Shown here: positions 1 to 6,469 of the stretch, in pieces
Position numbering within the stretch: the first letter of the stretch is position 1
Layout: each line of letters begins with the position of its first letter
Origin: a virus
Strand: one strand, 5' to 3'
IMG/VR virus record: IMGVR_UViG_3300035689_000053
Span: 1 to 34,084 of that record
Length of the DNA stretch: 34,084 bases
Program-made: the position numbers and the translations under genes
The notes under the pieces: generated by a model
Told to the model about the DNA's origin: nothing
Databases searched by the model: none
What the model saw: only the letters and a program-made list of their open reading frames with translations

Positions 1-20
1 CCTCGGTTCACGCCGTGAGG

Positions 21-75
21 CCAGTTCCTACGAAGCCAGTTCTACTGGATACCAGTTCTTAGAAACCAGTTCCTA
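21..75. repeat. Degenerate tandem repeat, four CCAGTTC units
   Basis: Four copies of CCAGTTCYTA-like units start at 21, 36, 52 and 66, a period of 14 to 16 bases. The units differ in their spacer sequence but keep CCAGTTC. No gene covers this stretch. Iteron-like repeats of this kind are seen at replication origins and operator arrays; the function here is inference only. Confidence 0.6.
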
Positions 76-130
76 GGGAAAAGGGTAAAGCCGAAGGGCA
101 AGGTGAAAGCGTATGGCGAAGGCGAAAGCC
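76..130. repeat. Purine-rich degenerate short repeat
   Basis: A run of GGYRAAG-type words (GGTAAAG, GGCAAGG, GGTGAAAG, GGCGAAGG, GCGAAAG) gives strong purine bias on the + strand. It directly follows the CCAGTTC repeat and precedes an AT-rich segment. No coding potential is evident and no function can be assigned. Confidence 0.4.
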
Positions 131-192
131 TAATTTTTATTAACCGCCTTGGTATGCCCAAGGCTACCACATAACTTTTTGAAAGTCAACAC

Positions 193-207
193 TCTGACAG
201 TGTCAGA
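193..207. promoter_or_regulatory. Palindromic 15-mer, site 1 (perfect)
   Basis: TCTGACAGTGTCAGA is a perfect 7+1+7 palindrome and the first of eight copies of this motif in the window. It lies in the non-coding left region, two bases before the first TGTTCC word of the iteron-like array. An odd-length palindrome of this size is typical of a dimeric helix-turn-helix operator; the binding protein is unknown. Confidence 0.75.
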
Positions 208-208
208 C

Positions 209-586
209 TGTTCCGTATCTGTTCCACACGTGTTCCAGAGTCGTGGAACACGCAAGCCTTTGATAAATAAAACAAAAACACGGTTTGTTCCAATGTTCCA
301 CGTTTTCCAAGAGGGGCTAAGGGGACAAAGTTAGATACCGTTCATGGCACGCCGCAAATCTGTAAATAAAATTTTTTCGGCAATCCGTATCCCCTATTCC
401 CAAAACTGTGGAACATGGAACACTTACACTATTTTCTGTTCCATAATATAACTTCTTCTTCTTTCTTCTTCTTAATAATCAATAACTTACTACACTCGCT
501 TACACTACGGAACGTCGCACCCGTGAAGAATAGTACAACTTTTTTTTGTGGAACACGCTGGAACATCGGAACACTTTTGCGGAACA
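209..586. repeat. Iteron-like TGTTCC/GGAACA array (origin or centromere candidate)
   Basis: GTTCC starts at 210, 221, 232, 287, 295 and 438, and its complement GGAAC at 245, 410, 417, 509, 550, 560, 568 and 581: fourteen copies in about 375 bases, where chance predicts less than one. Most copies extend to TGTTCCA or TGTTCCAC. The forward orientation dominates on the left and the reverse on the right. The first three copies are spaced exactly 11 bases apart, one helical turn. The array surrounds an AT-rich tract. The arrangement fits a replication origin, a partition site or a cooperative operator; which one cannot be told from sequence. Confidence 0.6.
443..490. other. AT-rich polypyrimidine tract, possible unwinding element
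   Basis: This stretch is made of ATAATATAA, then repeated CTT triplets (about 452-473), then TAATAATCAATAA. It lies in the middle of the GTTCC/GGAAC array and contains no plausible gene. An AT-rich segment inside iterons is the usual layout of a duplex-unwinding element, so it is marked as a candidate. Confidence 0.35.
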
Positions 587-774
587 TTACCCCCCAAGCC
601 ATCGCTAACGCAATCGGATTACCACGCCGACACAATTACCGGTGTGTTCAGGCACACACTTAATTCCAACATCACCTAAACAACGCACACACCACGCTGA
701 CACGTGCGGCCAGAGTGACCACTAAATTCCAAAATCTTTTCGCTCGGCAAGCCCATCGCCGTTGCCTCATCCAC
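587..774. other. Non-coding stretch with no recognised feature
   Basis: Between the last GGAAC word and the first promoter I find no gene with a ribosome binding site, no strong hairpin and no repeat. The short open frames crossing it have no protein-like composition. Confidence 0.4.
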
Positions 775-805
775 TTGATTAAGTTGTCAAGTTTTGTTAT
801 ACTAT
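775..805 (+). promoter_or_regulatory. Sigma70-type early promoter, copy 1
   Basis: A -35 box TTGATT (775-780) and a -10 box TATACT (798-803) are separated by 17 bases, and an extended -10 TGT (795-797) precedes the -10 box. Over 31 bases the region matches 1867-1897 at 26 positions. It faces the first early genes, and a palindromic operator (849-863) lies about 45 bases downstream. This is probably recognised by host RNA polymerase early in infection. Confidence 0.75.
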
Positions 806-848
806 GTATAGAATGGAGAGAGCGAGACGGGCCGGAAATACTCATGAC

Positions 849-863
849 TCTGACACTGTCAGA
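849..863. promoter_or_regulatory. Palindromic 15-mer, site 2 (perfect)
   Basis: TCTGACACTGTCAGA lies in the leader downstream of promoter copy 1 and upstream of the first gene. It is preceded at 837-848 by AATACTCATGAC, an extension shared with the sites at 1973 and 4621. Its position could block initiation or early elongation from the promoter. Confidence 0.75.
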
Positions 864-914
864 ACATGAACCTGCCAAGCACCTACAACGTAGAAAACGG
901 AGGCAACACAGCAT

Positions 915-1136
915 ATGTCGCAGAATGGTATGGAAAAGTTATGCACGAAGTGTTGGGCGAAGCGCGTACCGCATGCCCGTAGCATGGCGGGTTTCGATAC
1001 CTGCCTACCCTGCGGGGAGCGCGAAGCACGTAAGCGCAAGCACACCATCGTCCCACTGCACAAGTCGAACTACATCGTTCCTGCTAACGCTGACGAGGTC
1101 AGAGGCATCAACAACAAGGGAGGGTTTTACAGGTGA
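915..1136 (+). CDS. Small zinc-ribbon-like protein
   Basis: This 73-residue protein has two cysteine pairs: CTKC near residue 10 and CLPC near residue 30, followed by a basic stretch and a C-terminal segment ending in GINNKGG. The cysteine spacing suggests a small zinc ribbon, so nucleic-acid or protein binding is plausible, but no catalytic residues are visible. I recognise the layout as a recurrent small phage protein of unknown function. The start is chosen because GGAGG (899-903) lies 11 bases upstream of the ATG. It is the first gene after promoter copy 1 and its stop overlaps the GTG start of the next gene. Confidence 0.75.
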   Translation: MSQNGMEKLCTKCWAKRVPHARSMAGFDTCLPCGEREARKRKHTIVPLHKSNYIVPANADEVRGINNKGGFYR

Positions 1137-1366
1137 GCGTTAAGTTTTATGTCGGAGAGATGCGGTCGGATTACGCCACCATCCACGGGCTGACTGAGGA
1201 GGTGCATTTTCTGACCAGACTCGACTACGTGGTGACTGCACACGGCGATAGGGAAGTTGCCAACATCGACACTATGCTACGGGCTTCAGACAAGGAGTTC
1301 ATTCGTTCAGACAGTGACGTTCAGACGTATGTGGCCTTGGACATTTTCAACGAGGTGCAGCGATGA
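1133..1366 (+). CDS. Small hypothetical early protein
   Basis: A 77-residue protein with no recognised domain. The GTG start overlaps the previous stop (GTGA) and is preceded by GGGAGGG (1118-1124) at a spacing of 8, which decides the start. It is mixed alpha/beta in composition with no cysteine pairs, signal peptide or membrane segment. Its end overlaps the next gene by ATGA, so the three small genes 915-1848 form a translationally coupled early operon. The function is unknown. Confidence 0.65.
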   Translation: MSVKFYVGEMRSDYATIHGLTEEVHFLTRLDYVVTAHGDREVANIDTMLRASDKEFIRSDSDVQTYVALDIFNEVQR

Positions 1367-1848
1367 CTCTGCAAAACGACATGGACGATTGGTGGGCCGA
1401 CCACAAGCGTCAAGAAGACGAGATTCAACAGTTAGAACTTGAACTAGCCAAGATACGGCAGGAGGTTGAGCGTATGAAAGTCTATCCGCAAGACATCTTT
1501 ACGGATGCCAATGGCACGAGCCTACAGGGCTACGTCCGTGCCGACTACAGTGAGTTGGTCGCTGCGTTCGGTGAGCCACTGGAAGGGGATGGCTGCAAGA
1601 CACAGGCTGAGTGGGTGTTGGTTTTTGAAGTTCCACAGGACGATGGCTATGCCGACCGCGTGGTCGCGACCATCTACGACTGGAAAAAGTACGACCAGAC
1701 GGTCGAGGACATCACTCAGTGGAACATTGGGGGACATGACCCACGTGCGCCAGAGTTGGTCATCGACTATCTGAACTATCAGCGCGACATGGAGCGTGGC
1801 GAGATATCGCCCAACGGGCGACCGTACCTAAAAGCGAATTATGCCTAA
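1363..1848 (+). CDS. Hypothetical protein with N-terminal coiled coil and conserved C-terminal domain
   Basis: This 161-residue protein starts at an ATG overlapping the previous stop. Residues 10-38 are charged with heptad-like leucines and isoleucines and probably form a coiled coil. The remainder contains the block GYVRADYSELVAAFG followed by WVLVFEV and ATIYDWKKYD, a pattern I have seen in other phage proteins of unknown function. No catalytic motif is clear. It is the last gene before a 150-base gap holding the second promoter, so it closes the first early transcription unit. Confidence 0.7.
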   Translation: MTLQNDMDDWWADHKRQEDEIQQLELELAKIRQEVERMKVYPQDIFTDANGTSLQGYVRADYSELVAAFGEPLEGDGCKTQAEWVLVFEVPQDDGYADRVVATIYDWKKYDQTVEDITQWNIGGHDPRAPELVIDYLNYQRDMERGEISPNGRPYLKANYA

Positions 1849-1866
1849 CGCCGATAGTGTTTGTTC

Positions 1867-1897
1867 TGGATTTAATTGTTAAGTTGTGTTATACTAT
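1867..1897 (+). promoter_or_regulatory. Sigma70-type early promoter, copy 2
   Basis: The -10 box TATACT (1890-1895) carries an extended TGT (1887-1889). The -35 box TGGATT (1867-1872) lies 17 bases upstream. The sequence matches promoter copy 1 at 26 of 31 positions, including TTGTYAAGTTKTG just upstream of the -10 box. It drives the DUF3150/AAA/VWA module. The weaker -35 box suggests lower strength than copy 1, but this is inference. Confidence 0.7.
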
Positions 1898-1899
1898 TC

Positions 1900-1943
1900 T
1901 TGTCATGTGGTAGTGACAAACAGGGCGGGACTGCACACCGCCC
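1900..1943 (+). other. Two adjacent hairpins in the module leader
   Basis: TTGTCA (1900-1905) pairs with TGACAA (1914-1919), and GGGCGG (1923-1928) pairs with CCGCCC (1938-1943). Both lie between promoter copy 2 and the DUF3150-like gene. No T-run follows, so this is not an intrinsic terminator. It may be a structured 5' leader that affects mRNA stability or translation. Confidence 0.4.
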
Positions 1944-1972
1944 GACTCTAGTGAACTGTAAATACTTACGAC

Positions 1973-1987
1973 TCTGACAGAGTCAGG
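1973..1987. promoter_or_regulatory. Palindromic 15-mer, site 3 (degenerate, overlaps the ribosome binding site)
   Basis: TCTGACAGAGTCAGG differs from the consensus at positions 9 and 15. Its last bases run into the AGGAGG (1985-1990) ribosome binding site of the gene at 1999. The extension AATACTTACGAC (1961-1972) is shared with sites 2 and 6. The two mismatches create or keep the ribosome binding site, so this copy may be a compromise between operator and translation signal. Confidence 0.65.
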
Positions 1988-1998
1988 AGGCTGAGCAA

Positions 1999-2910
1999 AT
2001 GGAATCTCAAACGAACTCATTACTGAAAAAGCCCGACCACGTAGTTTCGCTTGCTACATCGGGCATCTTGGTCAACGTCGAGGTCAGCGTGTGGACTGGC
2101 ACGAAGCAGGATCGCGAGATCAGCGACGAAGTCACCACGGCGAAGAAGGCCGACAGGGACGCAGGGCGTTTCGTTAAGAAACTTCTTGCAGGTGTCCACG
2201 AGCATCGTGCCGTGCTGAACGACCGGCAGACTTGGTACAACTTTGTCGAGCGTGAAACTTACCCATGGTCGGGTCGGTGGCGGTTCCTGCCAACGCCGCG
2301 CATCGTCGGGTTCATGAAGCAGGTCGAGGAGCGTCAAGCCAAGACTGAAGAACTCAAGGACAAGTTTCGGCAGGTCTACACCACTGCCGTGGCTAACGAA
2401 GCGTTTGTTCAAGGTGACATGTTCAAGGCTACGGACTACCCACCTGTGGACGAGGTGATGTCGTGCTTCAAGGTGAAAGTTTTTACGGCAGAAGTCCCAG
2501 TCGGTGACTTCCGTTGTCAGATAAGCAACGACCTAGCCAATGACTTGGCGCAACACTACGAGCGGCAAGCCAAGGACTTGGTGCAAGACATCTACCAGAA
2601 GCAGGTTGAGCAGATGGTTGATGTAATGAAGTCGCTCTCACACTGCTGCGACACCGAGACCGTGATCGAAGACGGTCAGATGAAAGTCAAGAAGCGCAAG
2701 TTGTACGACACCACGTTGCAGCGGGCACAGGAGATGTGCGAGACCTTCAAAGACTTCAACGTCACACAGGACGGTCGCTTGGAGGAGGCACGTGCCGAAC
2801 TCGAACGAGTGGTGTCTGGGTTGGACATTGAAACTCTACGCAACAATGACACCAAGCGTGTCGTCGTCAAAGAGAGCGTCGATGACATCCTGAAGAAGTT
2901 TGGTTTCTGA
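1999..2910 (+). CDS. DUF3150-like protein of an AAA/VWA module
   Basis: This 303-residue soluble protein is rich in charged helices, with long predicted coils around residues 100-130 and 180-300. Its composition and position directly before a MoxR-type AAA ATPase and a metallopeptidase/VWA protein match DUF3150 proteins, which occur in this three-gene arrangement in phages and plasmids. No catalytic motif is visible; an adaptor or substrate-binding role is an inference. The ATG is supported by AGGAGG at 1985-1990. A degenerate palindromic site overlaps the start region and a perfect one covers the stop codon, so both ends may be regulated. The family name is from memory and would need a profile search. 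Confidence 0.7.
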   Translation: MESQTNSLLKKPDHVVSLATSGILVNVEVSVWTGTKQDREISDEVTTAKKADRDAGRFVKKLLAGVHEHRAVLNDRQTWYNFVERETYPWSGRWRFLPTPRIVGFMKQVEERQAKTEELKDKFRQVYTTAVANEAFVQGDMFKATDYPPVDEVMSCFKVKVFTAEVPVGDFRCQISNDLANDLAQHYERQAKDLVQDIYQKQVEQMVDVMKSLSHCCDTETVIEDGQMKVKKRKLYDTTLQRAQEMCETFKDFNVTQDGRLEEARAELERVVSGLDIETLRNNDTKRVVVKESVDDILKKFGF

Positions 2911-2920
2911 CATTGTCAGA
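2906..2920. promoter_or_regulatory. Palindromic 15-mer, site 4 (perfect)
   Basis: TCTGACATTGTCAGA contains the stop codon TGA (2908-2910) of the upstream gene and ends 33 bases before the ATPase start codon. It occupies the only gap between the two genes. The intergenic position suggests control of the ATPase gene apart from the gene before it. Confidence 0.75.
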
Positions 2921-2953
2921 TTTGTACGTAATCAATCGGAGGCTATATCAGTC

Positions 2954-4042
2954 ATGAAACGAGAAACTCTTAACTTTAACAACGCCATCAGTATCCCCGA
3001 GGCGTTCAAGTTGTTGTTGGTGAACGGCAAGAGCAAGACTTATTACTTCCAAGGTGAGCCTGGCATTGGCAAGTCAACGCTCTACAAAATGTTGGTTGAA
3101 GCATTGGGTGATGCTTACGATCACGTGTACCTTGATTGGTCGTGCATCGACTACGGTGAGTTGGGCCTACGTGCGCCGAACCGTGACACTGGCGAATTGG
3201 AAGTATACATATCGTCGCTGCTCAAGCCGAAGTCTAACAAGCCCAAGTTGATCATGATCGACGAGTACGACAAGGGCGACAAGATGCTACAGAAACTTGG
3301 CGCACGGCTCACGCTAGACAAGGTGTGGATGGACTATGTGCTGCATCCAGACTCTATCGTGTTCGCGACAGGTAATCTTGCAACAGATGGTGTGGGCAAC
3401 GCGCTGTTGGCGCACGCATCGAACCGTGTCACAACGCTGAACATTCGCAAGCCGACCGTGGACGAGTGGTTGGTGTGGGCGACTAACGCAGGGTTGTCTA
3501 TGGAGTTGAGAGCGTTCGTCAAGATGACGCCGTCAGTCATGGCGAGTTACTTGGATGGAATTACTCCACAGGACAACGAGCATGTGTTTATCCCCGTGCA
3601 TCGGACTAAACAGTTTTGCTCCCCGCGATCACTCGCTAACTGCGACCCCGACATCGTGAACCGTGGCAGGTTAGGTCATTCGCTGACGATGGCGGCACTG
3701 GCAGGTTCGATTGGCGTACCGAGTGCGAAACAGTTGGCTGCGGTGTTGGCGCTGAAGGACGAGGTGGTGTTGGCAGAGGATGTTATCAAAGACCCTGACA
3801 ATGTCAGAGTGCCAGAGAAACAGGCCGCGCTCTTTATGATGATGTTCAACGCCATCGACGTTATCCAGACGCAGGACGATTTGAGCAAGTTCATGAAGTT
3901 CATGCGACGAACGAAGTCTGAGGAGTTGCAGTCAGTCTTCTTCACGATGGCGATGGGTAGCAAACGACTCTCGCCTATTGCATCCAAGAACGCTGAGATT
4001 TCTAAGTGGCTGCAAGACGGCAACTACCAACTGCTGACTTGA
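2954..4042 (+). CDS. MoxR/CbbQ-type AAA+ ATPase
   Basis: A 362-residue AAA+ ATPase. Walker A is GEPGIGKST (residues 34-42) and Walker B is LIMIDEYD (D103, E104); the segment VFATGN after Walker B fits sensor 1. MoxR-type ATPases work with VWA-domain partners to remodel or load cofactors into target proteins, and the next gene encodes such a partner. The start at 2954 is preferred over an upstream in-frame GTG because GGAGG (2938-2942) precedes it and the conserved region begins soon after. A palindromic site (3794-3808) lies inside the coding sequence. The target of the ATPase is unknown. Confidence 0.88.
   Translation: MKRETLNFNNAISIPEAFKLLLVNGKSKTYYFQGEPGIGKSTLYKMLVEALGDAYDHVYLDWSCIDYGELGLRAPNRDTGELEVYISSLLKPKSNKPKLIMIDEYDKGDKMLQKLGARLTLDKVWMDYVLHPDSIVFATGNLATDGVGNALLAHASNRVTTLNIRKPTVDEWLVWATNAGLSMELRAFVKMTPSVMASYLDGITPQDNEHVFIPVHRTKQFCSPRSLANCDPDIVNRGRLGHSLTMAALAGSIGVPSAKQLAAVLALKDEVVLAEDVIKDPDNVRVPEKQAALFMMMFNAIDVIQTQDDLSKFMKFMRRTKSEELQSVFFTMAMGSKRLSPIASKNAEISKWLQDGNYQLLT
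3794..3808. promoter_or_regulatory. Palindromic 15-mer, site 5 (intragenic)
   Basis: CCTGACAATGTCAGA has one outer mismatch to the consensus and keeps the core TGACANTGTCA. It lies within the AAA ATPase coding region, where it encodes Asp-Asn-Val. An intragenic position is unusual for an operator and resembles elongation-blocking 'stoperators'. Confidence 0.6.
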
Positions 4043-4068
4043 TTTGAACAACTAACAATGGAGGCTGT

Positions 4069-5346
4069 ATGAACGCAGTAGCAGAGACAATCCCCGTGAG
4101 TACGCACGAGGCGACAATGAAGTTGAAGAAGGTGCATATCAGACTGATGAAGCACCCTGAGACTTGTTTGTTTTCGGGCATCCTGATGATGGGTGAATCA
4201 AGTGTCGATGTCGGAATTCCGACAGCGTACACAGATGGTCTAAACAAACGCTATGGGAAAGACTTTATCGAAAAGTTGAGTCTTGCCGAGTTGGGTGGGT
4301 TGGTGCTGCACGAGAACGGGCACGTGATGCTCAAGCATATTCCACGCCACAGGGATTTGATCAAGCAGAACCCGCGCCTTGCCAACGTGGCGATGGACTT
4401 TGTGATCAACGCCATCATCATGGAGATCAGTCAGAAAGCACCCGAGTTGGTGAAGTTACCGAAGGGTGGCTTATACGATCCCAAGTATCACGGTTGGTCT
4501 GTGCGTCAAGTATGGGATGACTTGGTTAAGCGCATGGAGCAGGAGCAGAAACAGCAAGGCAACGGAGGGGGTTCCGGCCAGCAAGGTCAGAGTGGCGGCA
4601 ACGCTAATAATACTTCCGACTCTGACAGTGTCAGCGACATGCAGCCGCTCGACGAGCATGACATCGAATCGACTGAGACGATGGATGGCGAAGCCGCTGA
4701 TCAGTTATCCAAAGAGATCGACGAGGCTATCAGTCAAGGTTCTATTATCGCAGGTCGATTTGGTGTGAAGACTCCCCGTGCCATCACTGAGGTGTTGGCT
4801 CCCAAGGTGGACTGGCGTGAAGAACTACGCGAGTTTGTAAGCGCAGCCACGGCAGGACGAGACGAGTTGACTTGGGCGAAACTTAATCGACGCCGCCTCA
4901 CTGATGATTTGTTCCTGCCACACGTGGAGTCCGAGACGATTTACGAAGGCGTCATCGCTAACGATACATCGGGCAGCATCGGAGACGCGCTGCTGAACAT
5001 GGTCGGTGGTGAGATCGCGTCCATCTGTGAAACGTGCAGACCAGAGCGCATGCGCGTGTTGTGGTGGGACACGATGGTGCATGGTGAGCAGGTGTTTGAA
5101 GGTAACTACGATGGCATCGCTACGCTGCTGAAGCCGTTGGGCGGTGGCGGTACTAGGGTGTCTTGCGTCAGTGACTACATCACGAAGAACAACGTCGATC
5201 CACAGTTCCTGATCGTGTTCACGGATGGTTATGTAGAGAACAACATCGAATGGGAGTTGAACTGCCCAGTGTTGTGGCTGCTGCCGCCGAGTCACAACAG
5301 GGACTTTGAGCCGCCCGTTGGTCGCAAGATTGTTATTGAAAACTAA
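4069..5346 (+). CDS. Zincin metallopeptidase-VWA fusion (DUF2201-like)
   Basis: A 425-residue protein with two recognisable parts. The N-terminal half has the zinc-peptidase motif HENGH (residues 81-85, HExxH). The C-terminal half is VWA-like with the metal-site motif DTSGS (residues 299-303) and a later FTDGY. Between them lies a Gly/Gln/Asn/Ser/Asp-rich linker (about 160-205). This architecture matches the DUF2201 'VWA-like metallopeptidase' family, usually paired with a MoxR ATPase as here. The ATG follows GGAGG (4060-4064). The linker is partly encoded by a palindromic site (4621-4635) plus its upstream extension. Proteolysis or chelatase-like remodelling of a host target is possible but unproven. 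Confidence 0.85.
   Translation: MNAVAETIPVSTHEATMKLKKVHIRLMKHPETCLFSGILMMGESSVDVGIPTAYTDGLNKRYGKDFIEKLSLAELGGLVLHENGHVMLKHIPRHRDLIKQNPRLANVAMDFVINAIIMEISQKAPELVKLPKGGLYDPKYHGWSVRQVWDDLVKRMEQEQKQQGNGGGSGQQGQSGGNANNTSDSDSVSDMQPLDEHDIESTETMDGEAADQLSKEIDEAISQGSIIAGRFGVKTPRAITEVLAPKVDWREELREFVSAATAGRDELTWAKLNRRRLTDDLFLPHVESETIYEGVIANDTSGSIGDALLNMVGGEIASICETCRPERMRVLWWDTMVHGEQVFEGNYDGIATLLKPLGGGGTRVSCVSDYITKNNVDPQFLIVFTDGYVENNIEWELNCPVLWLLPPSHNRDFEPPVGRKIVIEN
4621..4635. promoter_or_regulatory. Palindromic 15-mer, site 6 (intragenic, with extension)
   Basis: TCTGACAGTGTCAGC has one outer mismatch. It is preceded at 4609-4620 by AATACTTCCGAC, nearly identical to the sequence before sites 2 and 3. 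It lies in frame inside the low-complexity linker of the VWA protein and encodes part of a Ser/Asp run, where sequence constraint is low. Confidence 0.65.
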
Positions 5347-5358
5347 TTGGAGGTTGTC

Positions 5359-6468
5359 ATGGCTAAGCGAAATTCAATCAAGGTGAACATCGACGAGATG
5401 TTCCTACCGAACACGAAGATGGATGACGATAAACTGCGGAAAGAAGCAGTGCGTTCTCCGACATGGCCTATTGCTGTCGCTATCTACGGCGCGACCGAGG
5501 GGCGCGTCAGGGTCGCAGACTTTGTTGCTCCACTCACTCACAGTTGGGGGAGCGAACTTGATATGCAGCACTACATGACGCTGACTACCGTGCATGGTTT
5601 CAGTGTTGCAAACATCAAGTACGACCCGCGACCGAAAGACGAGCGTAGTGACGACGAGACTGCGTTCACCATTCAAGCCGTTAATAACATCTTTCGTGAT
5701 ACCAACAGGTACGGATTTGGTGGTGAGAAGTTATGCACCAACACGCAGCGTTATGCCGTGCAAAAAATGGCGAAGGGTCGCCATGATGTTCATCATTCAA
5801 TATGCAGTGCAGTGTTGACTGTTGAGCAAGCACTGAGCGATCACGTGCGTAGCATTCTTGATAACGCTATGGATAATACATACGGCAGTAGTCTAAGCGG
5901 TCGCCCGACTGTCACCATCCCACGTGAGTATTCTCAGTCACTGCTGAAGGTGTTCATGGGTGACGCCGACAAGAGCAGCATCCCGTTCAACTTGATGGAC
6001 AAGATCAGAACGATATACACCACGATGAAGCAGTCTGATGAGAAGTTTGATGCATCACTCGCTACGGTGCGCTCCATGCTTGAGGGCGAGAAGATCGTTT
6101 TCTTTCCGCAGATACGTGGCGGCGTGATCGTGGGCAAGACCAATACTGTGCCGATTTCCGCTGCACTTGACATGTACCGTGACGGGTCGAATCTGCCCTA
6201 CGCAACCAATTTCGCGTACATGCCAGAGGTAGGGTTCTCTATGCCGTTGCGGTGGTACAAGAGCCTGCAAGATTTGCCGAGCGACTTGCGGAAAGAATTA
6301 GAAATACAACTCGTCATGCTCAAGGCACACATCGGCTGCGACAACCTTGTGCCGACCGACGATGACATGAGAGATAAAAAGTTCTGGCCTGAGATCGGTG
6401 CAGCGTGTCGCAAGGAGTCCCAAGCGACATCGCCTATGTTTATCTTGAACAGCATGAACGTAGCGTGA
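5359..6468 (+). CDS. Hypothetical protein downstream of the AAA/VWA module
   Basis: A 369-residue protein I do not recognise. It is soluble, mixed alpha/beta, with no signal peptide, membrane segment or clear catalytic motif. A moderately basic central region (about 130-160) is followed by a helical segment (about 190-245). The ATG at 5359 is preferred because GGAGG (5349-5353) lies 5 bases upstream; an in-frame TTG at 5347 would lie inside that signal. It follows the VWA gene by 12 bases and is probably co-expressed, so it could be a fourth member or substrate of the module. Confidence 0.7.
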   Translation: MAKRNSIKVNIDEMFLPNTKMDDDKLRKEAVRSPTWPIAVAIYGATEGRVRVADFVAPLTHSWGSELDMQHYMTLTTVHGFSVANIKYDPRPKDERSDDETAFTIQAVNNIFRDTNRYGFGGEKLCTNTQRYAVQKMAKGRHDVHHSICSAVLTVEQALSDHVRSILDNAMDNTYGSSLSGRPTVTIPREYSQSLLKVFMGDADKSSIPFNLMDKIRTIYTTMKQSDEKFDASLATVRSMLEGEKIVFFPQIRGGVIVGKTNTVPISAALDMYRDGSNLPYATNFAYMPEVGFSMPLRWYKSLQDLPSDLRKELEIQLVMLKAHIGCDNLVPTDDDMRDKKFWPEIGAACRKESQATSPMFILNSMNVA

Positions 6469-6469
6469 T

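Noticed and set aside
149-663. Short open frames in the left repeat region on both strands
   Set aside because: They lack ribosome binding sites, have repeat-driven composition and overlap the GTTCC array.
866-982. 38-codon frame starting just after palindrome site 2
   Set aside because: No ribosome binding site, and it overlaps the zinc-ribbon gene at 915, which has GGAGG and a clear cysteine pattern.
715-1143. 142-codon frame across the first promoter
   Set aside because: It spans the promoter and leader and is a shadow of the gene at 915 in another frame.
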